NCBI GenBank assembly: GCA_016713445.1
Contig: JADJPB010000013.1
Coordinates: 1-64,000, forward strand
DNA: 64,000 bases
Origin: Bacteroidota bacterium
GTDB lineage: Bacteria > Bacteroidota > Bacteroidia > AKYH767-A > OLB10
Direction: 5' to 3'
Both the position numbers and the translations under genes were made by a program. Numbering within the stretch: the stretch's first letter is position 1; each line of letters begins with the position of its first letter. The notes under the pieces were generated by a model. That model ran no database searches, was not told where the DNA came from, and was given only the letters and a program-made list of their open reading frames with translations. Positions 36,594 through 49,508 of this stretch are shown piece by piece.

Positions 36594-39500
36594 TTGGTTT
36601 TTTCGAACTATAGTGTATTAGCTTTACCTATACTAATTATTAATTGTAAAACGCCCTTGAGTAGTTTCGCTCGGACATTGATCTTCTTATTGTGTTTATT
36701 CGGCGCATTGCCTGTAAAGGCAATAACTTATTATGCAAATATTTCTGGAAATTGGAATGTATTAACAACTTGGTCAACAGTGGGTTGTGGCTCTTTTGTT
36801 AATCCTTTAACTCTTCCTACTGCAGCAGATGATGTTGTAATTTGTAATAATGCTACATTAACTTGTAATATTAATACTACTGTTAACAGCATTACAGTTT
36901 CGGGTGGTTGTAGATTTATCAATGCTAATTTATCTGCTACTAATCGTTCTGTGACCATTGTAAGTAGTTTGAATGTATTATCGGGTGGAACTTTAGTTCA
37001 ACAAAGTATTTTAAATCCTACAACCACTTTATTTGCTGGTGTTGAGTTTTTTGATCCATCAAGTAGTTTTACCGTAACAAATTGGTTTTCTCCAATGCTT
37101 TCTCTTATCACTGGTGTTTCTTCAAATTTTGGTCATCTTTCATTGAATTATAATCCAGGTGTTGCATGGTGGAATAATCAAGGTTTGGGGGTGACGAGAT
37201 TGATTCAAGGAAATTTAAATGTGGGACCTAATTGCCAAACATTTCTCGACAATACAGCAAGCCCTGTCAGTATTAATATTGGTGGTAATTTGACCGTAGA
37301 TGGAAAGTTGAGAATTAAGGAATCAAATTCAGGAACTGTTACATTCAGTGTCGTGGGAAATGGCCAGCTTAATGCTTCCGGTCGATTCTCAGGAATTGTA
37401 AATGGGACTGGTAATTTTATTTTTAACCTAAATAATTTCACAACAATTAGCGGTAGTATTTTTAATGGAATTCAAGATGGTTTAGGAAACGCTACCCTAA
37501 ATATTTTAGGAGTATTTAACGCTGCCGGAGATTTTTATGGAATCAATGCGCCTACAGTTCTGAATAACGGAGTGCCAACGATAACCATTAACTCTCTTTC
37601 TTTCACAAATGGAATTTTTATGGCATCTAATGGTCATAATATTAATGGACTTGCGACCGTCAACATATTAGGTCATGCAACGGTGAACTTTACCTCAGCA
37701 GCGAATAAAATTAATTTATTAGGATTAGCATCATTAAGTGGGCAAAAATCAACTACGCGATTATTATTTACTGTTGGAGGTAACTTGACCGTTTCTGGAG
37801 TTTCTACATGTGAGTTTAAAACTTCCGAATCTTCAGGCGAGGAAACTACAATTATCAATGGAACATTTACATCTACTGCAGCCAAAACTATTTTTAATGG
37901 AAGTTTAGATGAAACGAATGGGCATAAAGTAAATATTACTCTCGGCGGCTTATTGATGAGTGGTGGATCGGTATGGTTTAGTGATAATGCTTCTGATTCT
38001 ACTTTTCTCACAGTAAATGGAACCGTTCAGTTGTCAGGCGGTGTGGCAATTTTAAAATCTTCAACGGGACGAGCTTTATTTACTGTAAACGGATTGTTCA
38101 CACAAAATTTGGTTAGTAGCGCGTTTTACTTGCACGGATATAATCATCTGGCACAAACGAGTGCAGCCAATGATACTATTGAACTTACTGTGAATGGGAA
38201 TTTTGTTCAAAGTGGAGGTGTTCTGTATTTTGATGATTACGATTCTCCCGCATTGCAACAAATAAATGTAAATGGTCCTATTTATACCATTTCAAATTCA
38301 GCTAGTATGCAAAGAGCTGGAAGTGGAACTTCGTTAAATTTTTCAAGAATTAATTTTCTTTATCAAGGTACCACCACTTATTTTAGAAATTTAAGTCATA
38401 ATATTCGGCAATGTAAGCAGTATGTGAAGGCGGGTTGTACGTTGAATGTTACATCAGGACCCCTTCAAATAAGTTCTCATAACTCACCTCAATTGGCCAT
38501 GTTAACGGTAGAGTCTGAAGGCGTTTTGTCGACAGGAACGAATCAAATTTCCTCCGATACTATTTATGCTTATACTGGAATAACCATTGCTGACGGTGGT
38601 CGACTGCGCTTGGCGCGAACTCAAGGATTATTCGATAACACAAACAATCCATTATTGAGAAGCAGTGGTGGTATGAATTATTTTTTAGGTGCAAATAGTA
38701 TTGTAGAATATAATACGAATACCTATGCTCGGGTTTCCGGAATAAATGTAGGGGTAGCTCCGTTGCCGCAGCATAAATATGGTATTTTAGAAATTAATCA
38801 TGTAGGTCCGGTTGGGACATGGATCAGTCCAACCTATTTACCAAGTTTTACCAATGCAGTTTATGTCCGCACACAACTAATCATGACCAATGGAGAATTT
38901 AACTTATGCGACGCACCGGGGAATCCAGGTAGTGCTGGTAGATATGTATTTCTTGAAAATCCAACCCCAATGGCTTTAATAAGAACAGGTGGTTATATCC
39001 GTAGTGAAGCTACGAATCAAAGTGGAAGAATTATATGGACAATTTCTAATATACCAGGTACGTATATCGTTCCATTTGGATACTCGGCAACGGATTATAT
39101 TCCATTAACCTATCAATTATTATCAGGCAACGCAGGTACTGTTTCATTCTCTACCTATCATACTCCGGCGAATAATTTGCCATGGCCTCCAGGAGTAACA
39201 AATTTGGCCAGCAATTTTGGATTAACACCGGATAATAGAATCGCAACGGTCGATCGTTTTTGGAGAATCAATAGCACCGGGGTTACTCATGTTTATAATT
39301 TGAACTTTACGTATGCAGCTTCAGAGTTGCCAGGGATTCCCTTTAACACTCCCAATTATATGTGGGCATCGGCATATAGTACTACTACGAACGCATGGCT
39401 TCCACACTAACTCATTGGTCGACCTCTTTCGCCCTATCAAGTGTATGTCCCACTCGCAACACGAAATATTCACTGGGCATTCGCAGCTGGGACTTCCTAT

Positions 39501-40031
39501 CTCCCTCTCGAATGGGGTGCCATTTCTGCAAACGCTGCAGGGAAAGATGTAAACGTAAAGTGGACTACATTTTCAGAAAAAAATACGGACTATTTTACAG
39601 TATATAAATCCGTGGGAAATTCAAATTTCGTAGATATTGGAACAGTGACAGCAGCAGGTAATAGCAATGAAGTCAAACAATATGCTTTGCTTGATAAAAA
39701 TTCCAGTTTAACAAGCGCATATTATAAAGTAAAAGAAACGGATTTAAATGGAGATGAGTTTTGGTCAGATATTGTCTTTTAGAAAGTACAGCATACTATG
39801 CAAGAATTGAATGCTTGGTACAATATAAATAATTCTTCATTAGAAATTTTACTGCCTTCTGATTCTCCTGGTATTATTAGTATTTATGATGTAAGCGGTC
39901 GATTGCTTTTTGAATCGAATTCATTGAATGAAAGTAAAGTTTCAATTCCTCTTAATTTTCCGGAGAAAAATATTTATTTGATTCGTTTTTTAAGTGAAGA
40001 AGGGAGTTTTACTACTAAAATTGCAATGTAG
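36594..40031 (+). CDS. Giant T9SS type A surface protein, paralog 1, with two in-frame stops
   Basis: A secreted beta-helix-like protein of about 1,145 residues. Hydrophobic signal (TLIFLLCLFGALPVKA), then YYANISGNWNVLTTWST with DDVVICNN and TVSGG-type opening strands. Long parallel-strand repeats with INIGGNLTV, LTVNGTVQLSGG and FTVNGLFTQ follow. The C-terminal part has PLEWGAISANAAGKDVNVKWTT, a fibronectin-like stretch, and a type A sorting domain (GIISIYDVSGRLLFE ... NIYLIRFLSEEGSF). TAA at 39408-39410 and TAG at 39780-39782 interrupt the same frame, which otherwise stays open. Start is a TTG or other weak codon. The downstream gene is a tandem paralog. An adhesin-like role is inferred. 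Confidence 0.8.
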
Positions 40032-40199
40032 TATTTCATAGTATTTGCCTTAGTTTTAACATGGTAGAAGGGATTTTTTTTAGAAATACTCAGATTAATA
40101 CTCTTTAAAGAAGAATTCACCCTTTTTGAAGGTGATTTCACCAATATAACAATGCTTTTAGGTTATATACTGATGAACTTTGACTAAAATGGAGAAAAA

Positions 40200-43100
40200 A
40201 TGAAAAGATTTTTAAAACGGATATTGATATCACTATTTTTGATGGTAACTTGCTTTAATGTAAATGCGGCTACTTTTTATTCGAGACAAACTGGAAATTG
40301 GAGTCAAAGTTCAACATGGTCTACCGCTTCATGCGGAGGGGCTAGTGCATCTTCAACACCAAGTACTAATGATGTTGTATTTATATGCAATACACATACA
40401 GTCAGTGTCACGGCTAATTCGAATGTAACGAGTGTTACTGTTCAAAATGGAGGTACACTCACTACTGGTACGACGGGTGGAGGTGCAAACAAAACATTAA
40501 CAATTTCCGGAAACTTCATTTTGCTTAGTGGCGGAACTTATATCCATAATAATAATCAGGTCGCAGCTACTACAATTTTTGCTGGTACAGAATCATTCGC
40601 CGTTGGAAGCAATTTTAGGGTGACTAAATGGTCTGCTACCACAGCGCCAATTGTTACAGGTTGTACCTCTAACTTTGGAAATTTAAGTTTGGAATGGAAT
40701 CCAGGAGCTTTCTATTGGAACAATGATGGTTTAGGATATACGAGAACTATACTTGGTAATTTTTCAGTTATCAATAATTGTGCAACCTATTTAGATGTAG
40801 CGAATGGAAATAAAGTGTTTACGATAGGAGGAGATTTAACGTTGAATTCAGGATTTCTTCGTTTCAAGCAAAGCGGCAACAGGTGATGTGACAATAAATA
40901 TTGGTGGTACAGTACGTGTGTTGAATGTTTCATTTATTTACGGAATTTATCAGCAAAACGGATTGCTTAAATTTAATGCGGCGAGCATCGACCAAAGCGC
41001 GGGTACTTTTTATGGCGTTTATAACGGAGATGGAAATTGGAGTTTACAATTTCTGGTTCATGGAAACAATCGGAGGAGATTTTCGTGCGATACAAAATAA
41101 TGTAACTTATACAGCTGGGGTTCCAAGTTTCCAAATTGGAAATGTGAATTTTTCAGGTGGTGTGTTCATCGGGAATTATAGTTGTAATACGGTTTCATCA
41201 ACCATTTCCTTTATGGTAACAGGAAACATGAATGTTGCTTTTGCTGCTACAACGGATATTTTTGCAATACACCGTCTAGCTACGCTTGGAACAACGGCAG
41301 CAACAGCAAAGCTTTTCTTTCAAGTAGGTGGCGATCTTAGTTTGTCAGGAGTATTAGGAGAGTTTAATTCTAACAATGCAACAGGTGACGAAATAATAAA
41401 TGTATTAGGTTTAATAAATATTTCAGGAGGAAATAATTATTTTAATGTAATTCCTGATTACGGAAATAATGGCCATTTAGTAACGTTCACATTAAATGGA
41501 AATCTGAATGTGAGCGGCGGAAATACGTATTTGAGTACAGAGGCAGGAACGTTGAACGCAAATTTATTAGGAAGTTGTACCCTTAGTGGAGGTACATTAA
41601 GTTTGAAAGGAAGTCCAGGTATTGCTGCTGTTAATTTAACAAATGATTATTTACAATCAGGAGGCGTTTTAAATATTTATAATGATGCTTCGGTTACCTC
41701 TGCTAATGCCATTGATTTCACCATTAATGGTAATTTTACACAAAGTGGAGGTGCTATTAATTATAGTACTAATACATCCTCTACAGGAATCAATTCAATT
41801 CATTTAAAGGGCGCTTCTTATACGCTAGGAGCACTGGGTTCTATGTCGAGTGCTGGAGCTGGTGTTTCAGTAAATTTTGGTGTACTGAATTTTAATAGAA
41901 GTGGAACTATTTCTATGACTCGATCTGGATCACACGATATTCAACAGGTCAAGCAAAATGTAATTACGAATTGTTTGTTGGATGTAGTTACAGGAAATTT
42001 ACAAGTAGCCTCGCATGCTACTGCAGCTACAGATTTTTTGGTAGTGCAACCTTCTGCTACACTTAATTTGAATTCAAATCAAATATATTCTAATGCTACA
42101 GCTGTCAATTCAGGTATTTCTTTGTTGAACGCTGCACGTCTAAGGACAACACATACTGCAGGTTTTTATAATAATACTACTGTTGCAGCATTGAATAATG
42201 TGGGTGCTATGAATTTTGATTTGAATCAAAATAGTATTGTTGAATATTATGGAACAAGTAATCAAGTACTGACCGGCATTAATGTCGGACTCGCTACTAC
42301 CAACGCTCATAAGTATGGAATTCTTGAAATTAATAATACCGGCGTAGGTACTTATGTGACACCAACCAATTTACCAACTGCAACTAACGGGGTTTATGTT
42401 CGCGAGGAACTTCGCTTAACCAATGGTATTCTCAATCTTGCAGGAGCTGCGGGGAATCCGGTTAATGGTGGACGAACAGTGTTTGTAGAACGTGCGCATC
42501 CATCTGCCATCACCCGCACCAATGGGTTTTTAAGGAGTGAAGCGCAGGATCACAGCGGCGCATTAAATTGGAATGTATCTAATGTAGTAGGGACTTATAC
42601 TGTTCTTTCGCTTATTCACCAACCCAATATATTCCTTTGGTGTACACCTTGAGTGCAGGAAGTCCGGGTCAGATAGATTTTGCAACGTATCATACTGGAG
42701 CTAATAATTTACCGTGGCCTCCATCCATCGCAAATTTAAATTCGGAGATCGGTTTAACTCCTGACAATAGAGATGCAACCGTAGATCGCTTTTGGAAAGT
42801 AGGTACATCTGCGGGTGCAACGGCTACCTTGGAATTGAATTATTTGATTACAGAATTACCTCCTTCTCCCTATAGCGATCCCGCTGAATTAAGAGCACAG
42901 AATTATAATTTCGGTACGAACAAGTGGCAGCCTTCACTTCCAGGTCAAAGTGCCACATCGTATAAGGTAAATGTAAATGGTATTAATAACCAAAGCGACT
43001 GGACCTTGGCGAATATCAATTCTCCATTACCGGTTGAATGGTTGTATTTTCATGCTATCTTGGAAAAAGAAGTTGTAAGTCTTACCTGGGCAACCGCTTC

Positions 43101-43560
43101 AGAGGTAAACAATGATTTTTTTATTGTGGAAAGAAGTAAGGATATGCTGGATGTGGAGGGGATTGAAAAAGTTTATGGAGTAGGAAATAGTTCGTCTGTG
43201 AATGTGTATGCGACGAAGGATCTTCAGCCATTGGCTAACACCAGTTATTATCGCATCCGACAAGTAGATAAAAATGGAACAGAAGAATTCACAAAGTGGG
43301 TAGCCGTTTATAGAAAATCAGGTTCTGCAATCAGTGTTGTAGTCGGTCCAAATCCATCTTCGGAACTTATTAATGTAAGTGGATTGAATTCTCCATTTCA
43401 GTTAATGTTGTTTGATGTAACTGGAAAACTCATATTGAACCATGAGAAAATCAATGCTTCCGATGAAATAAGTATTGCACATTTGCCGAATGGAGTTTAT
43501 TCCGCAAGATTCATTTCTGACGAATTGGGACTATTTACCATAAAAATTATCAAGCAATAA
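40200..43560 (+). CDS. Giant T9SS type A surface protein, paralog 2, frameshifted
   Basis: About 1,120 residues, similar to the preceding gene along the whole length (for example SNFGNLSLEWNPGAFYWNNDGLGYTR against SNFGHLSLNYNPGVAWWNNQGLGVTR). Signal peptide MKRFLKRILISLFLMVTCFNVNA; opening strand YSRQTGNWSQSSTWST; repeats of NGNLNVSGG and FTINGNFTQSGG type; C-terminus PLPVEWLYFHAILEKEVVSLTW, then a sorting domain (VVGPNPSSELINVSG ... FTIKIIKQ). Three single-base indels (about 40880, 41070 and 42615) break it; restoring one C at the last gives VPFAYSPTQYIPLVYTL. No in-frame nonsense is seen here. Confidence 0.85.
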
Positions 43561-43575
43561 AATTGTTTAATTCCG

Positions 43576-44547
43576 TCAATGCGCTAATGGTCTCTTCTTG
43601 ACCATTCCACCAATTGTATCTTTAATGCTGTTCATTACGACAAAGGCATTGGGATCAATAATTTGTATTTCGGAATTGAGTTTGTTAATTTCAAGACGGG
43701 TGATTACCGTGAAAATAATATCAATATCATTGGTGTGTCCTTGTTTACCATATCCTCTTTTGCCATTGTAAACCGTTACGCCGCGTCCCAATTTATTGGT
43801 GATCATCTGACGGATGGCATCACTATGTACGCTTACAATGGTTATGCCTGTATATTCCTCTATCCCTTCTATAATGAAGTCTACCGTTTTTGATGCCGAT
43901 AAGTAGGTGATCAGTGAATACATGGCTGTTTCAATGGAGAGAAAGTATGCAGCTGTAGAGAAAATTATGATATTTAAAAGTGTAATAATGTCCCCCACAG
44001 TAACTCCCAATTTCCTGCTTAAATAAAGTGCCAATACTTCGGTGCCATCAATCACTGCACCACCTCTAATGGATAAGCCAATTCCTGCTCCCAGAAAGAA
44101 TCCTCCGAAAACGGCAACTAATATTTTTTCATCTGTTAAATCTGGAAAGCTTATTGTGGCCATCACTAATGCAAGTAAAGAAATAGAAGCCGCCGTTTTG
44201 ATCGCAAATTGCTTTCCTATGACATGATAACCAAGAAGAATGAATGGAAGATTTATTGCGATAATTAATAACGCAAAAGGGAATCCAGTAAGTTCAGTAA
44301 TGAGTAATGAAATTCCTGTCGCTCCACCATCAATGAATGAGTTTGGTAAAAGAAAGCTTTTAAGACCAAATGCTGCAGAAAAAATTCCTAGTAAAATAAG
44401 ACTAATATCTTTGATCCAACGCAAGGAAGTGACCTTTAAAATTCTTACTCCTTTTGCTAGCTTATATTCACTTGGCTCTGTATCTAAGGATTTATCTTCT
44501 TTAGGAAGTATATATTTTTTAATAAATTGTTCAATGTGATGGTTCAT
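43576..44547 (-). CDS. YitT-family membrane protein (DUF161/DUF2179)
   Basis: A 323-residue integral membrane protein with about five helices (ISLILLGIFSAAFGLKSFLL, GISLLITELTGFPFALLIIAINLPFILLG and others) bearing the family text IDGGATGISLL and GGAVIDGTEVLALYL. A C-terminal DUF2179 ferredoxin-like domain follows (GVTVYNGKRGYGKQGHTNDIDIIFTVI ... DPNAFVVMN). Substrates of the family are not established. It reads intact. No clear TAnnTTTG element is seen upstream; the nearest match is TATTTTAG. Confidence 0.9.
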   Translation of the reverse strand: MNHHIEQFIKKYILPKEDKSLDTEPSEYKLAKGVRILKVTSLRWIKDISLILLGIFSAAFGLKSFLLPNSFIDGGATGISLLITELTGFPFALLIIAINLPFILLGYHVIGKQFAIKTAASISLLALVMATISFPDLTDEKILVAVFGGFFLGAGIGLSIRGGAVIDGTEVLALYLSRKLGVTVGDIITLLNIIIFSTAAYFLSIETAMYSLITYLSASKTVDFIIEGIEEYTGITIVSVHSDAIRQMITNKLGRGVTVYNGKRGYGKQGHTNDIDIIFTVITRLEINKLNSEIQIIDPNAFVVMNSIKDTIGGMVKKRPLAH

Positions 44548-44672
44548 AGGAGTAGTTCAAATGGCTAGCGTATTGCTAAAATACGCTATTCAAGAGAATA
44601 AAAAAGACTTGCCAATAAAAATTATTCTACGAAATTTTTACTAAGATTTCAAATGAATAATTTTGTCAAAAA

Positions 44673-44702
44673 AAATGCGACTGTCGTTGAGATGTCGCAT
44701 TT
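44673..44702 (-). terminator. Rho-independent terminator
   Basis: Stem AAATGCGAC/GTCGCATTT with a 12-base loop. On the minus strand it is followed by a T-run, 28 bp after the stop of the large anchor-L gene. Confidence 0.75.
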
Positions 44703-44729
44703 AATAGTTATCAAAAATTATCTTTCTTT

Positions 44730-47700
44730 TTATCGTATTAGACTAAAAGATCCAGTGAATTCGTAATATTTCCCTTTTACACTGATAATTTTTATTTTAT
44801 AAGTGTACAATCCTTCCGGAGATGGATCTCCATTACTCATAAATCCATCCCAAGGACGAAAAAATGAATCCGTTGTATAAATATTTTGCCCCCACCGATT
44901 GAAAATCTGCATATCAAATGAATTTACATTTAAAACAGGGGTGCCATCGAAAAATACGTCATTTTTTCCATCGTTGTTTGGCGAAAATGCATTTGGAATA
45001 AAGAAAGGAGCCACTTCCAGATTAGTTTCGAATTCATCATAACAATTTGCAGAGTTGAAAGCAATAAGTTTGACTTTATTGATTCCAACTTTATCAAAGA
45101 TATGTGTTGGATTCTCTTCAGACGTGCTATTCCCATCTCCAAAATTCCAACGGTAACTAGTAGAGTTTATGGAATTATTATTAAACGAAACTTCCGCATT
45201 GAATATGCTTACTATTTTTGTTGATTGGCTAAATTTCGCTTCAGGAAATGGGGGGATGACTACCTCTACGATTTTCGATTCATCAGCTATACATCCATAT
45301 GGACTCGTCACTCGCATTTTTGTATTGTATTCTCCAGGCGCAGCATAAACATGTGAAGGAGAACGCTCCGTTGATGTCCCTCCATCGCCAAATGTCCAGT
45401 AGTAAGTAGAATTAGCTTCGTTAATTGATGTATTCTGGAATTTAATTCTTATTTCTTCGCAAGTAATGTTTTGCTCTGGTTCGTAGGATGCAATAGGAAT
45501 AGGATGTTCGGTGAAGGTAACTCCTAAACTTTTGTACATCCTTTAATGGTGGTTACTGTTACGGTATAAATTCCTCCAGCTGTAACGGTAATACTCGGGT
45601 CTGTACTTCCATTCGACCAACTATATGTTCCTTGACCTGGAATAGTACTAAGTGTAGTGATTTCTCCAGAACATTTGTCAAGATCGCCAGTGATATCTAC
45701 TAACGGCAACGGATTTACTAAAACTAGGAAAGAATTGGTACCCGTGCAACCGAATGCATCAGTTACAACTATGGAATAATTTCCCGCAGTATTTATCGTT
45801 TGGGTAGGCGTAGAGGCTCCTGTCGACCATAAATATTGTGTATAGTTGCTGTTTAAACTTAATACGGTAGATTTTCCTTCGCAAATTTCGTTTTGTCCTA
45901 AGATGGAAGGCGTTGGATTTAAATGAACCACCACATTTGATGTGTTGGAATTTACGCATCCATTGTTGTCAGTAACCGTTACTATATAAATTCCTGAATT
46001 GTTAGTTTGAATACTTGAACTTGTACTTCCTGTAGACCATAAATAGGAGACGAAGTTCCCGGGTTGAAGTACCGTATTGCTTCCTTCACATAAATCAATG
46101 TTGGGTAATAATTGTGGTTGTGGTAATGCGTTTTCAATAACAATAAAGCTCGTGCTTGCTTCACAACCGTTAATGTCAGTCACAGTAAGTATATAATTTC
46201 CTCCTGATGTTATTGTATTTTGAGTGGTATTGCTTCCATTCGACCATTGATAATTTACATATCCAGCATTCGCAATCAACGTTACATTTTCTCCGGTACA
46301 AAAATCCGGATCTCCGCTAATGGATGGAGTCGGAAGTGGATTTGCCGTGAACAATTGTGATGTTGTACCTGTGCAACCATTGGCGTCTGTGACTATCACA
46401 GTATAAGTACCTGAAGTATTCGGTTGAATACTCGAACTAGTTAAACCGTTGGACCAGGAATAAGTCATTCCAGAACTAGATCCAGCATCTAATAAACCAA
46501 AATTCCCTTGACATGCCGAAAATATTCCTGTGATGGCTGGAGTTGGGTTGTTATTTACTGTTACTGTTTGTGTGATACTATTGGAGCAACCATTATTATC
46601 GGAAACGGTCAGTGTATAAATTCCTCCTGTAGTAGGTTGTATGCTGCTTGCATTTGAACCGTTCGACCATTGATAATTATTTCCAACAGGGCCTGCAATT
46701 AAATTTGCAGCTTGTCCTTGACAAATAGCGGTTACACCTGTGATTTGTGGTATAGGCAAGGGCCAAGCGGTAATGTTATAAATACTACTTCCAAAACAGC
46801 CATTTGCGGCGGTAACAGTTACTGAATAAGATCCACCGCTGGTAACATTTACTGTTTGTCCAGTATTACCAGTTGACCATTGGTAATTAGAATAACCTGC
46901 ACCTGCGTCAATGGTAGCGTTATTACCATCACAAAATCCTGAAGGACCTGTGATTATTGCATTGGTAAATGGCAGAGAATTAAAAACTACACTCGTTGTT
47001 CCAGTGCATCCATTCGCATCAGTAACCGTTACGCTATAACTCCCCGTCGTGTTCACAGAAATCGTAGTATTAGAAGAACCTGTCGACCAAGAATAATTAG
47101 GAAAAGCTGTACTAACTCCTAATGTAGATGCTAGTCCTTGACATGCACTAAGATTTCCTGTGATGGTAGGAGTAGGATTATTATTTACACTAACCAACTG
47201 AGTGGCGGTTCCGGCACATCCATTACCGTCGGTAACCGTTACTGTATAGGTCCCTGCTGTTGATGGTTGTATAGAATTTGAGCTTGAACCGTTCGACCAT
47301 AATAGGTCAAACCTGCGGGAGAAGCAGTGAGGTTAGCATTGGCTCCTGACAAATTGCAGTGATACCTCCGATAGCTGGTAATGGAGGATTGTAAACTGTG
47401 ATAAGTTGACTTACACTGCCGGTACATCCGTTTGCATCTGTAACGGTAACCGTATACGAAGCAGGCAATGATACATTGGTAGTTGCGCTTGTCACACCTG
47501 TTGACCAACTATAAGAAGAAAAAGGAGCAGTAGTTGACAAAACTGAATTTGCCCCTAAACAAAAATCAAAATCACCAGCCATTACCGGAATTGGATTTTG
47601 ATTTACGGTTAGATTAAAATTATTCGTTGCTGTACATCCATTTGCATCCGTTACTGTGACGGTGTATGGTCTGGCTACACCTGCAGCAATAGAAGCCGTA

Positions 47701-49271
47701 TTTTGACCATTCGACCAAGTATATTGCGAAAATGGATTGTTCGTTGTAAGGGTAGAAGTAGTTCCTTGACAGATGGTATTCTTCCCGTTTATACTCACTG
47801 TGGGATTGTTGTTTACCACCACCGTTGTCGATGTGGGCGAAGGGCAAAATCCAGCTGCAGTTGGTGTTGCAGTGTATGTGCCGGAAGAATTTACAGTAAT
47901 ACTTTGTGTTGTTTCGCCATTTGACCAAAGCACACTTGCAGAAGATGCGGTAAGAGTTACATTACTTCCTTGGCAAAATGTTAACGGACCTGAAGTAGCC
48001 ACGTTAAGAGTTAATCCTGCGAGTAAAGAAGTATTCACTGTATTAGTCGAAGCAACACAATTCCCTCCAAATGAAACCGTGCATTGATAGCTTCCAGCAG
48101 TATAAGCAGTGATATTTTGAGTAGTTGCTCCGTTTGACCAGAGATAACTAACGCCAGGGGTAGCCGAAAGTATTACGCTATCACCAGGGCAAAAAGAGAT
48201 TGGACCGTTTGGAGTAATGATTGCTACAGAATTGGTGTATTGAACATAGATTAATGCAGAAAATGCAAAACACAAAGGTGGATTCGCAATCGATGTATAA
48301 TAGATGCCCGGCTGTGTCACCCAGATAGAATTCGTAGTGTCACCTGTAGACCATAACGGAGGACGGCATGCATTAATTTCAAGTTTTATTGAGTCTCCTT
48401 GACAAAAGTAAAGTGTGTCTACTACCTGAGTATATTGACCTGATGTGGCCAATACGGGAATTTCTCCAACGGATTGAAAAGAATTTCCCTCCAAAAATAC
48501 TCCTGAGTCAAATGCTCCATCACAAAAATCTTGAACGGCTAATTTGATATGATACGTTTCGCAGGGACAAACTTGTGTTGCTGCAGTTAAAACAGTAGTC
48601 ATTCCATCATATTGCACCGTAGTGCCTCCAGTATTATCTCTAAAATAAGCGCAATTGGTACAAGGCCCAGAGGGGGATGTCATACCAGGGGCAGAACCAT
48701 TGTTCACATTATTGATGGAAATAGGTGTAGTAGTTCCAGGAACTAAGGCTATGTTTTTCTTTCCAGTAATTCCAGGGCCATTAATAAAAAATCCAAAAAA
48801 GTCGTTGCACGCTGTACCCACATAATCATGATACTCTTCAGATGCCCATACATAACGAAAACGAACGGAGTCGGTTGCAACTGTGAAATCAAATTCAAGT
48901 ACTGCCGCATCTTGTTGACCAGTTCCAGTTGGGTGGAGGCCGTTTAAATCAATATCAGAACCTGCTGAATTATCTACTCCAACGCCCGTACCACCATTAG
49001 GACCTATTGCACTTGAAACCGAACCTGAGGTTAGTAATACACCATTTCCAATTCCTACATTACAAGCACCCGCACAGTTAAAACTTCCTCTGGCGGCATT
49101 CGAGCCAGTGAACACAAAATTACTTGCATTTACGCCAGGCCCTAACAAAATATTTTGTACCAGTTGAGCGGTGGTAGGAGCAGAACTAACCGTTAATTGA
49201 GCATTTACTTGATGCGATAAGCATGTAAAAAAGAATAATATCGCAAGGGTACAGAGTATCCTATTTTTCAT
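44730..49271 (-). CDS. Choice-of-anchor L protein with 13 Ig-like repeats, two PKD domains and T9SS type B C-terminus, frameshifted
   Basis: A surface protein of about 1,513 residues. Signal peptide ending HQVNA; choice-of-anchor L domain (residues 25-270, VLLTSGSV, VWASEEYHDYVGTACNDFFGFFING, VQDFCDGAFDSGVFLE). Then 13 repeats of about 70 residues with the pattern I-x-G ... C-x-G ... Y-x-W-S-T/N-G ... G-x-Y-x-V-T-V-T-D-x-N-G-C. Two PKD modules (YYWTFGDGG, YRWNFGDGN) follow, then the gliding-motility C-terminal domain (PNAFSPNNDGKNDVF, IFNRWGQNIY). Indels near 45535, 47210-47310 and 47345 split it. Regular Cys pairs suggest a disulfide-stiffened stalk. A large adhesin is the likely role. Confidence 0.88.
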
Positions 49272-49290
49272 GATGGTAGGATTTGATATT

Positions 49291-49298
49291 CAAATATA
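49291..49298 (-). promoter_or_regulatory. TAnnTTTG promoter element
   Basis: TATATTTG on the minus strand, 19 bp before the ATG at 49271. Confidence 0.55.
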
Positions 49299-49458
49299 AG
49301 TAAAATAAGTCAGAATGCATATAATTAAGTTTTAAAGAGTCTATAGGCGGAGAAAGTTGATAGAATTTCACAATTTGATGTTAGTTTATTGAATTTATTG
49401 AAAATTGATTAATCGAACTAAAGAATAATTTCCTCGAAATCATTGAATATCAACAATA

Positions 49459-49490
49459 AAAAAGCCCATGGTAGCAACCACGGGCTTTTT
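49459..49490 (-). terminator. Rho-independent terminator of atpDC
   Basis: Stem AAAAAGCCC/GGGCTTTTT with an inner TGG/CCA pair. It lies 18 bp after the atpC stop and has a T-run on the minus strand. Confidence 0.82.
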
Positions 49491-49508
49491 AAGTAAAGGT
49501 TTATTTTC

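Noticed and set aside
36124..39782. Stop-codon reassignment
   Set aside because: All three stop codons appear once each inside frames, while all three also end ordinary genes in the window.
47703..48087. Plus-strand open frames opposite the Ig-like repeat gene
   Set aside because: They are shadows of the repeats on the minus strand, with no family and no promoter.
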